From contig NZ_JBLZNC010000001.1 in NCBI RefSeq assembly GCF_048553715.1, forward strand, positions 496,001 through 560,000: DNA of 64,000 bases. Direction: 5' to 3'. Below the pieces are notes generated by a model that ran no database searches, was not told the DNA's origin, and worked only from the letters and a program-made list of their open reading frames with translations. The DNA comes from Sagittula sp048553715. GTDB lineage: Bacteria > Pseudomonadota > Alphaproteobacteria > Rhodobacterales > Rhodobacteraceae. Below, piece after piece: positions 44,388 to 53,204 of this stretch. The translations under genes and the position numbers were made by a program. Each line of letters opens with the position of its first letter. Positions within the stretch are counted from its first letter, which is position 1.

Positions 44388-44461
44388 GCGGGTGTAGCTC
44401 AATGGTAGAGCAGCAGCTTCCCAAGCTGACGACGAGGGTTCGATTCCCTTCACCCGCTCCA
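44388..44461 (+). tRNA. tRNA-Gly (anticodon CCC)
   Basis: A 74-base cloverleaf with encoded CCA. The acceptor stem GCGGGTG/CACCCGC pairs fully, the T-loop reads GTTCGATTC, and the anticodon loop TTCCCAA gives CCC at positions 34-36, reading GGG. Confidence 0.92.
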
Positions 44462-44482
44462 GACTGCCTTTCCTTACATCTG

Positions 44483-45586
44483 TCAGATACGCGCCAGCAG
44501 ACGGTTGATGTCCTCGTGCAGCTGTGGGCTGATCGCTCCCTCGCGCGGGGCATCCAGAAGCGTGGTTAACATCTCCGGTGCCGGTTGCGCCTTACGGTGC
44601 CATGACAAGCCAGCCAACACCTCGCGCGCTCCGGCGGGCAGATGGTCGGGCGCGTCAAACCCCGCGATCTCCGCCCAGACAGCGGACCAGCAGCGCGCCG
44701 TGCTCCACGGGTTATAGCCGCCGCCGCCTGACACGATCAAACGCGGGGCCATCTGGCGCAAGGCGCGCACCGCACGCCGGTGGCTGTTGTTGGACAGCGC
44801 AAGCCGCGCCAGCGGGTCCTCGGCCAGCATATCCGCGCCGCATTGCAGATAGATCGCGTCAGGGCGGAAATCCTCGACCACGGGCAGGATCAACCGGTCG
44901 AGAATCACGGCAAATTCCGTGTCGTTCAGCCCGCGTTCCACCGGCAGGTTCCACGCGGCCCCGCCTGCGTCATCGCCAAGCAATCCGGTAAAAGGCCAGC
45001 GCCGCGCCTCGTGGATCGAGATCAGGCGCACCTGATCGCTGCCTTCAAACGCGGCCTCGACCCCGTCGCCGTGATGGGCGTCTATGTCCACATAGGCCAC
45101 CCGCTGTAGCCCCGTCTCCAACAGGCGTTTGATGGTCAGGACCGGTTCATTTATGAAACAGAACCCCTCGGCGCGGTCGGCCATGGCATGATGCTGGCCC
45201 CCACCGGGGTTGTAGACGATGCCGCCATTGCGCAGCAGCTCTGCCGCCAAAAGCCCGCCACCCGCCGCTGTCGCGGGACGGCGGAACACTTCGGGGAATA
45301 CAGGGTTGGAGGCCGTCCCAAGGTTGTGGCGCGCGCGCGTGGGATCCGGGACGGCTTGTGTGGCCTCGGCCTGCTGCAAGGCCGCGATATAGTCCTGTGT
45401 GTGATAACGGGTCAGCGCCGTAGGTTTCGCCCTCGGTGAGGTGCGGTACAGCTCTGGCGGCAGCCAACCCAAGGCTCGACAGAGGTCGATCACCGCTGGC
45501 ACCCGCTGGATCGACAGCGGATGGGTCGGCCCGTAGATCGACCCGCGATAGATCGGCGACCCGATAAAGACCGGCTTAGCCCGCAT
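44483..45586 (-). CDS. Histone deacetylase/acetoin-utilisation (AcuC) family hydrolase
   Basis: A 367-aa zinc-dependent deacetylase-fold protein. The metal and catalytic blocks VDIDAHHGDGVEAAF, GGGQHHAMADRAEGFCFIN, QCGADMLAEDPLA and VSGGGGYNPWSTARCW are complete, so it is probably active. Bacterial members deacetylate proteins, polyamines or small acetylated compounds; the substrate is unknown here. Start ATG 45586 follows CGGGGA; ATG 45592 is also possible. It is convergent with tRNA-Gly and divergent from the AbrB-family gene. Confidence 0.85.
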   Translation of the reverse strand: MRAKPVFIGSPIYRGSIYGPTHPLSIQRVPAVIDLCRALGWLPPELYRTSPRAKPTALTRYHTQDYIAALQQAEATQAVPDPTRARHNLGTASNPVFPEVFRRPATAAGGGLLAAELLRNGGIVYNPGGGQHHAMADRAEGFCFINEPVLTIKRLLETGLQRVAYVDIDAHHGDGVEAAFEGSDQVRLISIHEARRWPFTGLLGDDAGGAAWNLPVERGLNDTEFAVILDRLILPVVEDFRPDAIYLQCGADMLAEDPLARLALSNNSHRRAVRALRQMAPRLIVSGGGGYNPWSTARCWSAVWAEIAGFDAPDHLPAGAREVLAGLSWHRKAQPAPEMLTTLLDAPREGAISPQLHEDINRLLARI

Positions 45587-45687
45587 TAGCATCCCCCGAA
45601 GCCGCGCAAAAACGGGGTTGCGCGGGCGGCACACGGATCGCGGCCAGCTTTTGTTGAAGCCTTTCGTATGCAGCAGTATGCAAAGCT

Positions 45688-46791
45688 ATGGTCAACGCAA
45701 CATCCCTCCGGTCCCACTCGTTTACTGCGCTGATGCTGGCCCTTGGGGGCGCAGGCGGCGCGTTGGCCCAGCGTGCGGGATTGCCCATGCCATGGATGCT
45801 GGGCGCGCTGATGGCCACGGGACTGTTTGCCCGCTTCGCCCCTGCAAGCTATTTCGAAAGCTACGGATTTCCCACGCGCTTTCGCATCTTTTTCGTGGCT
45901 CTGATCGGCGTGATGATCGGCACGCAGGTCACGCCGGATCTGCTGGCCATGGCCCCGGATCTTGCGCTGACGCTTGGGGCCTTGGTCGTTTTCGTGCCAA
46001 TGGCGCATTTGTTCAACATGGCCGTGTTCCGCCGCATCGGGGGCTATGATCGCGTGACGGCCTTTTATGCCGCGACACCGGGCGGATTGATGGAATCGAT
46101 CACCATGGGGGATGCGGCTGGCGCGGACATCCAGCGGCTGACCGTACAGCAATTCTTGCGCATTGTGGTGGTGATCACCCTGCTGCCGCTTGGGCTGTCG
46201 CTTTGGACCGGTCAGGCGGTGGGCAGCGCGGCGGGCATGGCCCTGCCCGGTCAGGACACGCCCGTTCCGCCATTGTCGCTGGTGTTGATCGCCGCGGCAG
46301 CTGTCTTGGGCCTGTCAGCGGGCACGCGCATCGGCTTGCCCGCCGCGCAATTAACCGGCCCTTTGCTGATTGCAGCCTTTGCCACAGTGACCGGCGTTCT
46401 GGACCTGCATTTGCCGGTCTGGCTGATCGCCGTGGCGCAGGTGGTTATCGGCACCTCGCTTGGCCTGCGGTTTCAGGGGGTGGAGGGTGCCCTGCTGCGC
46501 CGCTCCGTTGGGCTGTCCGCGCTGTCGGTGTCGGGCATGTTGCTGATCGGGGCGGGGTTTGCCGCGGCTCTGAGCCATGTGACCGGCATCGCTTGGCTGC
46601 ATCTGTTTATCGCCTTCGCCCCCGGCGGCGTGGCAGAGATGTCGCTGGTCGCGCTGTCGCTGGCCGCCAGCCCCGCGCTGGTCAGCCTACACCATGTGGT
46701 GCGCATCCTGATCACCGTAGTCGAGATGCCGCTCACCGCGCGCCGGTTGGGTCTGCGGGCGCAAGACCGCGCGCCCGCAAAACGCGGCTAG
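45688..46791 (+). CDS. AbrB family (PF05145) integral membrane protein
   Basis: A 367-aa membrane protein with about ten helices arranged as two repeats, the pattern of the AbrB/'ammonia monooxygenase-like' membrane family. Conserved-looking motifs are GLPMPWMLGALMATG and TPGGLMESITMGDAAGAD in the first half and GLPAAQLTGPLLIAAF and AFAPGGVAEMSLVALSLAA in the second. Function is unknown; transport is suggested by fold only. Its TAG stop overlaps the stop of uup in a shared CTAG. Confidence 0.75.
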   Translation: MVNATSLRSHSFTALMLALGGAGGALAQRAGLPMPWMLGALMATGLFARFAPASYFESYGFPTRFRIFFVALIGVMIGTQVTPDLLAMAPDLALTLGALVVFVPMAHLFNMAVFRRIGGYDRVTAFYAATPGGLMESITMGDAAGADIQRLTVQQFLRIVVVITLLPLGLSLWTGQAVGSAAGMALPGQDTPVPPLSLVLIAAAAVLGLSAGTRIGLPAAQLTGPLLIAAFATVTGVLDLHLPVWLIAVAQVVIGTSLGLRFQGVEGALLRRSVGLSALSVSGMLLIGAGFAAALSHVTGIAWLHLFIAFAPGGVAEMSLVALSLAASPALVSLHHVVRILITVVEMPLTARRLGLRAQDRAPAKRG

Positions 46792-48614
46792 CCCTCTTCC
46801 TTCTCCAGAAGCATCAGCCATTCCTCTTCCGCATCCGACAAAGCCGTGTGCCGTTCGACCAAGGCATCGGTGGCCTTTTGGAACTTCAGCGGCTCATTGG
46901 TGAACAGATCCGGCGCGGCGAGGAACTCTTCGAGCTTGGCGATTTCCGCGTTCAGGCGGTCGATCTCTGCGGGCAGCACCTCCAGCCGGTGCTTTTCGGT
47001 GAAGGACAGGCCGGTCTCGGTGGCCTTGGCGGCGGGTTTGTCGCCTTTGTCGGCGCTTTTCTTGGACCCGCCCTTCGACGTCTGCGCGGGCTGCGCATCG
47101 CCGCTGTTTTCGCGCTTTTGCGATTGGTAGTCGGTCCAGCCACCGGCATACACAGTCGTCTGGCCGTGCCCTTCCATGGCGACGGTGGTCGTGGCCACAC
47201 GGTCCAAGAAATCACGGTCGTGCGAGATCAGCAGCACCGTGCCGTCGTAATCGTCCAGCAGTTCCTGCAACAGGTCCAGAGTTTCCACATCCAGATCGTT
47301 GGTCGGTTCGTCGAGCACCAACAGATTGGATTCGCGGGCCATGATGCGGGCCAGCAGCAGACGCGCCTTTTCCCCGCCTGACAGCGCGCGCACCGGCGCA
47401 CGGGCCTGACGTTCGTCGAACAGGAAATCCTTGAGATAGCCCACCACGTGCTTGGGCTCGCCCCGCACCATGACCTGATCGGATTGGCCGGACACGCGCA
47501 TGTCCTTGTCCGTGGTCAGCGCGTCCCACAGCGTCATTTCCGGATCAAGCTGCGCGCGCGTCTGGTCAAAGATGGCAGGCACCAGATTCGTGCCCAGTTT
47601 AACCGTGCCCGCGTCGGGCGTGATTTCCCCCATCAAAATGCGGATCAGGGTGGTTTTGCCCACGCCGTTGGGCCCCACAAAAGCCACACGGTCGCCGCGC
47701 TGCACCTTGAGGTCCAGATTGCGCACAATGGGTTTGTCGCCAAAGGCATGCTGCAGGCCTTCGACCTCGACCACCTTGCGGCCTGACTTCGGCCCCGAGG
47801 CCAGATCCATCGCAGCCGTTCCCTGACGGCGGATCTGTCCGGCGCGGTCGGCTTTCATATCCTGCAGGCGGCGCACACGGCCCTGATTGCGCTTGCGCCG
47901 CGCGCTGATGCCTTCGACCGCCCAGCGGGCTTCGGCCTTGATCTTGCGGTCAAGCTTGTGGCGGGCGGTGTCCTCTTCTTCCCAGATCTTGTCGCGCCAG
48001 GCCTCGAACCCTTTGAACCCCTGCTCCTGCCTGCGCACCTGTCCACGATCCACCCAAAGAGTTGCGCGGGTCAGCTCCTCAAGGAAACGGCGGTCGTGCG
48101 AAATCAGCACAAAGGCGGTGCGCGTGGATTTCAGCTCGTCCTCCAGCCACTGGATCGCCTCGATGTCGAGATGGTTGGTCGGCTCGTCCAGCAGCATCAG
48201 CTCGGGCGCTTCGGCCATCAGTTTGGCCAGTGCCGCACGCCTGCGCTCGCCGCCCGATGCGGTGGACACAGGCCGATTGGGGTCGAACTTCAACCCCTCA
48301 GAGGCGCGTTCCACCCGGTACATTTCCGAGGCGTCCAGCCCGCTGGAGGCAAACTCCCCCAGTGTCTCGAAGCCCGACAGATCGGGGTCCTGTTCCATGT
48401 AGCCCACAGAGACGCCAGTGGGCACAACACGATCGCCCTGATCGGCCTCGATCAGGCCGGCCATGACTTTCATCAAGGTGGATTTGCCCGATCCGTTGCG
48501 CCCCACAAGCGCGACCCGGTCGCCTTGGTGGACGTTCATCGACAGACCGTCAAACACAGGATCGCCCCCGAAGGTGAGCGAGATATCGGAGAGTTGTAAT
48601 AAAGGTGCAGCCAT
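46788..48614 (-). CDS. uup: ABC-F ATPase (Uup-like)
   Basis: Soluble ABC-F protein with two ATPase domains and no membrane part, 608 aa. Walker A motifs are GRNGSGKST and GPNGVGKTT, and both halves end in LDEPTN with HLDIEAI or DLDVETL. The inter-domain linker contains the ABC-F segment RWAVEGISARRKRNQGR. The Lys-rich linker and C-terminal coiled coil are typical of Uup, which acts on ribosomes or branched DNA. It shares its TAG with the convergent AbrB-family stop. It starts 31 bases past the olsB stop, so it may be in the bamE-olsB transcription unit. Confidence 0.9.
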   Translation of the reverse strand: MAAPLLQLSDISLTFGGDPVFDGLSMNVHQGDRVALVGRNGSGKSTLMKVMAGLIEADQGDRVVPTGVSVGYMEQDPDLSGFETLGEFASSGLDASEMYRVERASEGLKFDPNRPVSTASGGERRRAALAKLMAEAPELMLLDEPTNHLDIEAIQWLEDELKSTRTAFVLISHDRRFLEELTRATLWVDRGQVRRQEQGFKGFEAWRDKIWEEEDTARHKLDRKIKAEARWAVEGISARRKRNQGRVRRLQDMKADRAGQIRRQGTAAMDLASGPKSGRKVVEVEGLQHAFGDKPIVRNLDLKVQRGDRVAFVGPNGVGKTTLIRILMGEITPDAGTVKLGTNLVPAIFDQTRAQLDPEMTLWDALTTDKDMRVSGQSDQVMVRGEPKHVVGYLKDFLFDERQARAPVRALSGGEKARLLLARIMARESNLLVLDEPTNDLDVETLDLLQELLDDYDGTVLLISHDRDFLDRVATTTVAMEGHGQTTVYAGGWTDYQSQKRENSGDAQPAQTSKGGSKKSADKGDKPAAKATETGLSFTEKHRLEVLPAEIDRLNAEIAKLEEFLAAPDLFTNEPLKFQKATDALVERHTALSDAEEEWLMLLEKEEG

Positions 48615-48645
48615 GCCGCCGAGCTATGTGGCCGCGCGGAACTAG

Positions 48646-49440
48646 TCAAGCGCCCTTGCGCTGTCCGCCCTCAGGATCGTCAGCGGCCAGCGCCCGTAAC
48701 AGCCGCTGGCGTGCGGCCGGAATGGTCGCAATGGGCACGGCGCAGAAGACATGCAGCGTGTCCATGTGGTGATCGATGACCGCGTGATCGCTGACCCAAC
48801 CGCCCATGCCCAAATAGGTGCGCAACAGCGGCGGCAGCCCCTGCGGCGTGTCCCGCCCCCCTGCAAGCGCGCCCAGATCACAGATATGCGGGGCCTTTTG
48901 CGCTGGTCGCATCTCGTCGGGGCCGATGTGCCGCGCGCCGAGATAGCCAAGCGCGCCGCGATGCCGGTCGGGATCGGCCCCTGCAAAGGACGCGCAGCCA
49001 AACAGCAGACCAACCTGCGCCGCATCCACCTGACGGGTCATCGCCCCCCAAGCCATGCGCAGGATGTCGGGCGCGTGGTGGTCGGGGTGCAGGCAGAATC
49101 GGCCAAGCTCCAGCATCGGGGCGGAAAACTGTGCCAGCGGCGCCAGATCATAGAACTGTGCGGCATAAGATGCACCCACATCCGCCCCGTGTCGCGACAG
49201 CCGCGCGCGATAACAACACAGCAGCGCATCAAGATCACGGTGTTCGATCAGCACATGCTGGCAGTCGCGGTCATGGGTGTCACGGTCCACGCCTCCGGGC
49301 CTGCCGAATGCCAGCCCCCGCAGCGCTTGAGCCCGTGCGATATCATCGTCGGTCTGTGCAAGCCGCGCGCGATAGCCGCCGCGGCTCAGCAGGATCGGGC
49401 CTGCGTCGGCGGTCGGGGGCTTGGACCCCACACCGCCCAT
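48646..49440 (-). CDS. olsB: OlsB-type ornithine N-acyltransferase (GNAT family)
   Basis: A 264-aa GNAT-like acyltransferase matching the L-ornithine N(alpha)-acyltransferase family. Landmarks are YRARLAQTDDDIARAQALRGLAF near the start, ELGRFCLHPDHHAPDILRMAW in the middle and LLFGCASFAGADPDRHRGAL after it. It would transfer an acyl group from ACP to ornithine, giving lyso-ornithine lipid, a phosphorus-free membrane lipid precursor. The partner O-acyltransferase olsA is not adjacent and is not seen in the window. It begins three bases after the bamE stop. Confidence 0.82.
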   Translation of the reverse strand: MGGVGSKPPTADAGPILLSRGGYRARLAQTDDDIARAQALRGLAFGRPGGVDRDTHDRDCQHVLIEHRDLDALLCCYRARLSRHGADVGASYAAQFYDLAPLAQFSAPMLELGRFCLHPDHHAPDILRMAWGAMTRQVDAAQVGLLFGCASFAGADPDRHRGALGYLGARHIGPDEMRPAQKAPHICDLGALAGGRDTPQGLPPLLRTYLGMGGWVSDHAVIDHHMDTLHVFCAVPIATIPAARQRLLRALAADDPEGGQRKGA

Positions 49441-49443
49441 GGA

Positions 49444-49902
49444 TCATTCGCCCAACAGCTGGCCGACGTTCAGGCCGCCGATATTGCCGAACAGTTTGCG
49501 AATAAAGGAGATGTCGCCGTCAGAGGTGCGCGTCACCCGCCGTGTCAGCGGAACCACCTGCCCGTCCTCCAGACCGTAGGTCACAATATTGTCGACCACA
49601 CCGGCCTGATCAAAGGTCACAGCCACGATTTCGCGGTCCACAACCGTGGGGCGCTGCCACGCGAAATGCTTTACCTCGGATTCGATGTAATAAAAGCCGG
49701 ACTCATTCAGGACGCCGGACGCATTGGGCACGCCGATCACGTCCTCGACGGTGGCGCGCGTGTCCACCCCCGGCACGATCTGCTGCAAATCCGCATCTGA
49801 CGGCACATATCCGTGCGACCGGTAACGGGTCTCGCAGGCGGACAGTCCCAGCATTGCCACAACGACAAGCGATAGTTTCAATGGTGTAGCGTTGCCGTGC
49901 AT
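49444..49902 (-). CDS. bamE: Outer membrane assembly lipoprotein BamE (SmpA/OmlA)
   Basis: A 152-aa lipoprotein of the beta-barrel assembly machinery. The signal peptide ends in the lipobox LSAC with lipidated Cys23. The fold follows, with SDADLQQIVPGVDTRATVEDVIGVPNASG (shown in part) being the characteristic BamE helix-turn region. It is the first gene of a bamE-olsB (and probably uup) unit on the minus strand and is divergent from yceD. Confidence 0.9.
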   Translation of the reverse strand: MHGNATPLKLSLVVVAMLGLSACETRYRSHGYVPSDADLQQIVPGVDTRATVEDVIGVPNASGVLNESGFYYIESEVKHFAWQRPTVVDREIVAVTFDQAGVVDNIVTYGLEDGQVVPLTRRVTRTSDGDISFIRKLFGNIGGLNVGQLLGE

Positions 49903-49993
49903 ATTCCGGCCCCTCTTGTCTTGGCGTGCTCAGGCTCATATTTCGCTTAATGAAGTTTATCCACGCAAGCAAGATCAGGAAACCTCACCTCTT

Positions 49994-50572
49994 ATGACAT
50001 CTGCCGATCAGACCCCTGCCCCGAATGCCAACCGCCTGCGTGTCGCAGGGCTGCGTCAAAGCGGCGAGACGCCCTTTGCCATCGAGCCCGACGCCGCCGC
50101 GCGTGATGCCGTTGCGCAGGTTCTGGACATCCCCGGCGTCCGCAAGCTGCGCTTCACCGGCAAGATCACGCCGCGCGGTCGCGAAGGTTGGCAGCTGGAT
50201 GGTCAGCTCGGGGCCACTGTGGTGCAGTCCTGTATTGTCACGCTGGAGCCTGTGACCACGCGCATTGATACAGATGTCTTGCGCCGTTTCGTGCCTGCGC
50301 ATTTTCTGGAAGACCCCGAAGCGGGATCGGAGACAGAGATGCCCGAGGATGAAAGCCTTGAGCCGCTGGGCGAGACGATCGACCTTGAAGCGGTGATGAT
50401 CGAAGAGCTGTCGCTGGCCCTGCCGCCCTACCCGCGCAAGGACGGCGTCGCTCTGGAGGATGCGCAATTTGCAGCCGATGGCGTCACGCCCATGACCGAT
50501 GAAGATGTAAAGCCGTTTGCAGGGCTTGCAGCGCTTAAAGAAAAAATGGACAAGGGCGGCGACGCGAGCTGA
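49994..50572 (+). CDS. yceD: DUF177 domain protein YceD
   Basis: A 192-aa DUF177 (YceD) protein, usually found just before rpmF; its role is linked to 23S rRNA/ribosome maturation in some bacteria. The C-terminal conserved acidic region LGETIDLEAVMIEELSLALPPYPRK is present and the VVQSCIVTLEPVTTRID strand carries the family cysteine. Start ATG 49994 begins MTSADQTPAPN; a longer frame upstream lacks a ribosome-binding site. Confidence 0.85.
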   Translation: MTSADQTPAPNANRLRVAGLRQSGETPFAIEPDAAARDAVAQVLDIPGVRKLRFTGKITPRGREGWQLDGQLGATVVQSCIVTLEPVTTRIDTDVLRRFVPAHFLEDPEAGSETEMPEDESLEPLGETIDLEAVMIEELSLALPPYPRKDGVALEDAQFAADGVTPMTDEDVKPFAGLAALKEKMDKGGDAS

Positions 50573-50725
50573 GAATCCGCTTGCTATTCGCAACGGTATG
50601 CGTATTTTCGCGCGCTCATGAACATGGCAGCACGGACAGGTCAGAGGAACGTTTCCCACGCCGCCGCGCCACGCCAAAAGAGACACAGGCAGGCTTCGAC
50701 CCTGCAATTCGAGAAAGGTTGAGAC

Positions 50726-50932
50726 ATGGCTGTCCAACAGAACAAAGTTTCGAAGTCGCGCCGCAACAACCGTCGCGCACATGACGCCCTCACAGCGGCA
50801 AACCCGAACGAGTGCGACAACTGCGGCGAGCTGAAGCGCCCGCACCACGTCTGCCCGTCCTGCGGCCACTACGCAGAGCGCGAAGTTATCGCTCAGGCCG
50901 ACGACATCGATCTGGAAGACGACGCAGCATAA
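50726..50932 (+). CDS. rpmF: Ribosomal protein L32
   Basis: Large-subunit ribosomal protein of 68 aa. The basic start KVSKSRRNNRRAHDAL is the L32 signature. Two CxxC pairs (C30, C33 and C43, C46) form a zinc ribbon, so this is the zinc-binding (C+) form. AAAGGTTGAGAC lies just upstream of the ATG. It is followed after 22 bases by plsX. Confidence 0.96.
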   Translation: MAVQQNKVSKSRRNNRRAHDALTAANPNECDNCGELKRPHHVCPSCGHYAEREVIAQADDIDLEDDAA

Positions 50933-50954
50933 TCGCGATTGCGGGGCCCTTGGC

Positions 50955-52025
50955 ATGACCTCTTCGAAGGATCTGACCGCCGGGGGCGCTTCCCGTATCG
51001 TGATCTCTGTCGACGCCATGGGCGGCGACCGCGGGCCGGCGACTGTTGTTGCCGGCATTGCTGATTCTGCGAAAAAAAATCCCGACATCGCCTTTATTCT
51101 GCACGGCCCCGAGGCCGAGCTGCGCCCGCTGGTGGAAAAACGCCGCGAGCTGGATGGCCGTGTCACCCTGCGCGATGCCACCGGTGTCGTGTCGATGGAG
51201 GACAAGCCCTCGCAGGTGTTGCGCACGGGCAAGGACACCTCCATGTGGTCGGCGGTGGATTCGGTGCGCGACAAAGAGGCGACCGTGGCCGTCTCCTGCG
51301 GCAACACCGGCGCGCTGATGGCGCTGTCGATGATCCGGCTGCGCAAGCTGCCGGGCGTGAACCGCCCCGCCATTGCGATTCTCTGGCCCTCACGCAACCC
51401 GCAGGGGTTCAACGTGATGCTGGACGTGGGCGCAGACATCCGCGCCGATGCGCAGGATCTGCTGCAATATGCGCTGATGGGCACCTCCTACGCGCGCAAC
51501 GGTCTGGATCTGGACCGGCCCCGCATCGGTCTGCTGAACGTCGGCACCGAAGAACACAAAGGCCGCGCCGAGCTGAAAGAAGCCCACGACCTGATCGCAG
51601 CCCATGCGGAGCAGTCGAATTTCGATTTTGTCGGATTCGTCGAGGGCGGCGATATTCCGGGCGACCGCTGTGACGTGATCGTCACCGACGGCTTTACCGG
51701 CAACGTCGCGCTGAAAACCGGCGAAGGCACTGCCTCTTTGATCGGCGATCTGCTGAAAGAGGCCTTTGCCTATTCTCCGCTGTCACGGATCGCCTCGCTT
51801 TTGGCGCTGACGTCTTTGACACGCTTAAAGAAACGGATCGATCCGCGCCGCGTGAACGGCGGGGTTTTCCTCGGGTTGAACGGCACTGTCGTTAAATCCC
51901 ATGGCTCTGCCGATGCCACCGGCGTCTCGGCCGCCGTCAAACTGGCGTTCCAGCTGGCGCAGTCCGGCTTTGGTGAGCGGCTTGCCGCCCGCGTGGCACA
52001 AAGTTTGGAAAAAACTGACACCTGA
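50955..52025 (+). CDS. plsX: Phosphate acyltransferase PlsX
   Basis: Converts acyl-ACP to acyl phosphate for phosphatidic acid synthesis, 356 aa. The opening SRIVISVDAMGGDRGPATVVAG is the family signature. Later motifs are VAVSCGNTGALMALSMIRLR and the glycine-rich VTDGFTGNVALKTGEG. It sits in the conserved rpmF-plsX-fabH order and precedes fabH by 61 bases. Confidence 0.95.
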   Translation: MTSSKDLTAGGASRIVISVDAMGGDRGPATVVAGIADSAKKNPDIAFILHGPEAELRPLVEKRRELDGRVTLRDATGVVSMEDKPSQVLRTGKDTSMWSAVDSVRDKEATVAVSCGNTGALMALSMIRLRKLPGVNRPAIAILWPSRNPQGFNVMLDVGADIRADAQDLLQYALMGTSYARNGLDLDRPRIGLLNVGTEEHKGRAELKEAHDLIAAHAEQSNFDFVGFVEGGDIPGDRCDVIVTDGFTGNVALKTGEGTASLIGDLLKEAFAYSPLSRIASLLALTSLTRLKKRIDPRRVNGGVFLGLNGTVVKSHGSADATGVSAAVKLAFQLAQSGFGERLAARVAQSLEKTDT

Positions 52026-52086
52026 GGTGTTGAAACTGACGCTACGGCACAGCAGGATGCGGCCGGGCAGAAGGACACTTAAACAC

Positions 52087-53088
52087 ATGACGACACGCGC
52101 CACCGTAATCGGAGTTGGCCATTATCTCCCCGACCGTATTGTGGAGAATCACGAATTCGCCGATGGCCTTGATGGGGTGATCGACGGGACCATCAAGCTG
52201 GACACATCCGACGACTGGATTCGCAGCCGGTCGGGCATCGAACGCCGCCATTTCGCCGCCGCTGGGCAGACGACCTCAGACTTGGCCGTCAAAGCCTGTG
52301 AGGCCGCGCTGGCGGATGCGGGTCTGGTCGCAGATGACATTGACGCCATCGTTCTGGCGACCTCAACCGCGGATCTGACATTCCCCTCTGCCGCCACGAT
52401 GGTGCAGGACAAACTGGGTATGACGCAAGGCTTTGCCTTTGACGTGCAGGCGGTTTGCGCGGGCTTTGTCTATGCGTTGACCAACGCCAATGCGCTGATC
52501 GTCTCCGGTCAGGCAAAGCGTGTTCTGGTCATCGGGGCCGAAACCTTCAGCCGCATCATGGACTGGACCGACCGGGGCACCTGCGTGCTGTTCGGCGACG
52601 GGGCCGGTGCGCTTGTGCTGGAGGCGCAGGAGGGATCGGGCACCAATGCAGATCGGGGCATTCTGGCCTCTGACCTGAATTCCGACGGGCGCTATCGTGA
52701 CATCTTGTATGTGGATGGCGGGACCTCCACCGGGCAAACCGGCTTTTTGCGCATGGAGGGCCGCGAGGTCTTTCGCCATGCGGTGGAAAAGCTTGCCTCG
52801 ACCGCGAATACCTCGCTTGCCAAGGCAGAGATGACCGCCGAACAGATCGACTGGGTCGTGCCGCATCAGGCCAATATCCGCATTATCGCCGGCACCGCCA
52901 AGAAGCTGGGCCTGCCGATGGATCGGGTGGTCACCACGGTTCAGGATCACGGCAACACATCGGCGGCCTCGATCCCGCTGGCGCTGTCGGTGGGCAAGGC
53001 ACGCGGGCAGATCAAACCCGGCGATGTTGTGGTCACAGAGGCGATCGGTGGCGGTCTGGCCTGGGGGTCGGTGCTGCTGCGCTGGTAA
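52087..53088 (+). CDS. fabH: Beta-ketoacyl-ACP synthase III
   Basis: Initiates fatty acid chains by condensing acetyl-CoA with malonyl-ACP, 333 aa. The catalytic triad is complete: Cys124 (DVQAVCAGF), His260 (VVPHQANIRI) and Asn290 (DHGNTSAAS). Start ATG 52087 begins MTTRATVIGVGHYLP; an earlier open frame lies inside plsX and is rejected. A hairpin that overlaps a candidate ihfA promoter follows. Confidence 0.96.
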   Translation: MTTRATVIGVGHYLPDRIVENHEFADGLDGVIDGTIKLDTSDDWIRSRSGIERRHFAAAGQTTSDLAVKACEAALADAGLVADDIDAIVLATSTADLTFPSAATMVQDKLGMTQGFAFDVQAVCAGFVYALTNANALIVSGQAKRVLVIGAETFSRIMDWTDRGTCVLFGDGAGALVLEAQEGSGTNADRGILASDLNSDGRYRDILYVDGGTSTGQTGFLRMEGREVFRHAVEKLASTANTSLAKAEMTAEQIDWVVPHQANIRIIAGTAKKLGLPMDRVVTTVQDHGNTSAASIPLALSVGKARGQIKPGDVVVTEAIGGGLAWGSVLLRW

Positions 53089-53127
53089 ATCGCGCGCCTT
53101 TGCGGCATTCAGCGCTAGGAAACACTT

Positions 53128-53160
53128 AAAAGCCAAGCCATTGATATTGACTTGGCTTTT
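53128..53160 (+). terminator. Hairpin after fabH
   Basis: AAAAGCCAAG and CTTGGCTTTT form a perfect 10-bp stem with a 13-base loop, ending in TTTT. It probably terminates fabH transcripts. The right arm overlaps a candidate -35 box for ihfA. Confidence 0.6.
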
Positions 53161-53174
53161 GCCCCGCGCATAGT
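53147..53174 (+). promoter_or_regulatory. Candidate promoter for ihfA
   Basis: TTGACT (53147-53152) and CATAGT (53169-53174) stand 16 bases apart, close to the sigma-70 pattern, about 30 bases ahead of the ihfA ATG. The -35 box lies in the fabH hairpin. Confidence 0.35.
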
Positions 53175-53204
53175 CTTCAAAAACCTTGCTGGGAGGGACT
53201 GATT

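Noticed and set aside
50573..50725. Small plus-strand frame between yceD and rpmF
   Set aside because: It runs through the rpmF ribosome-binding site into the rpmF gene in another frame and lacks domain or site support.
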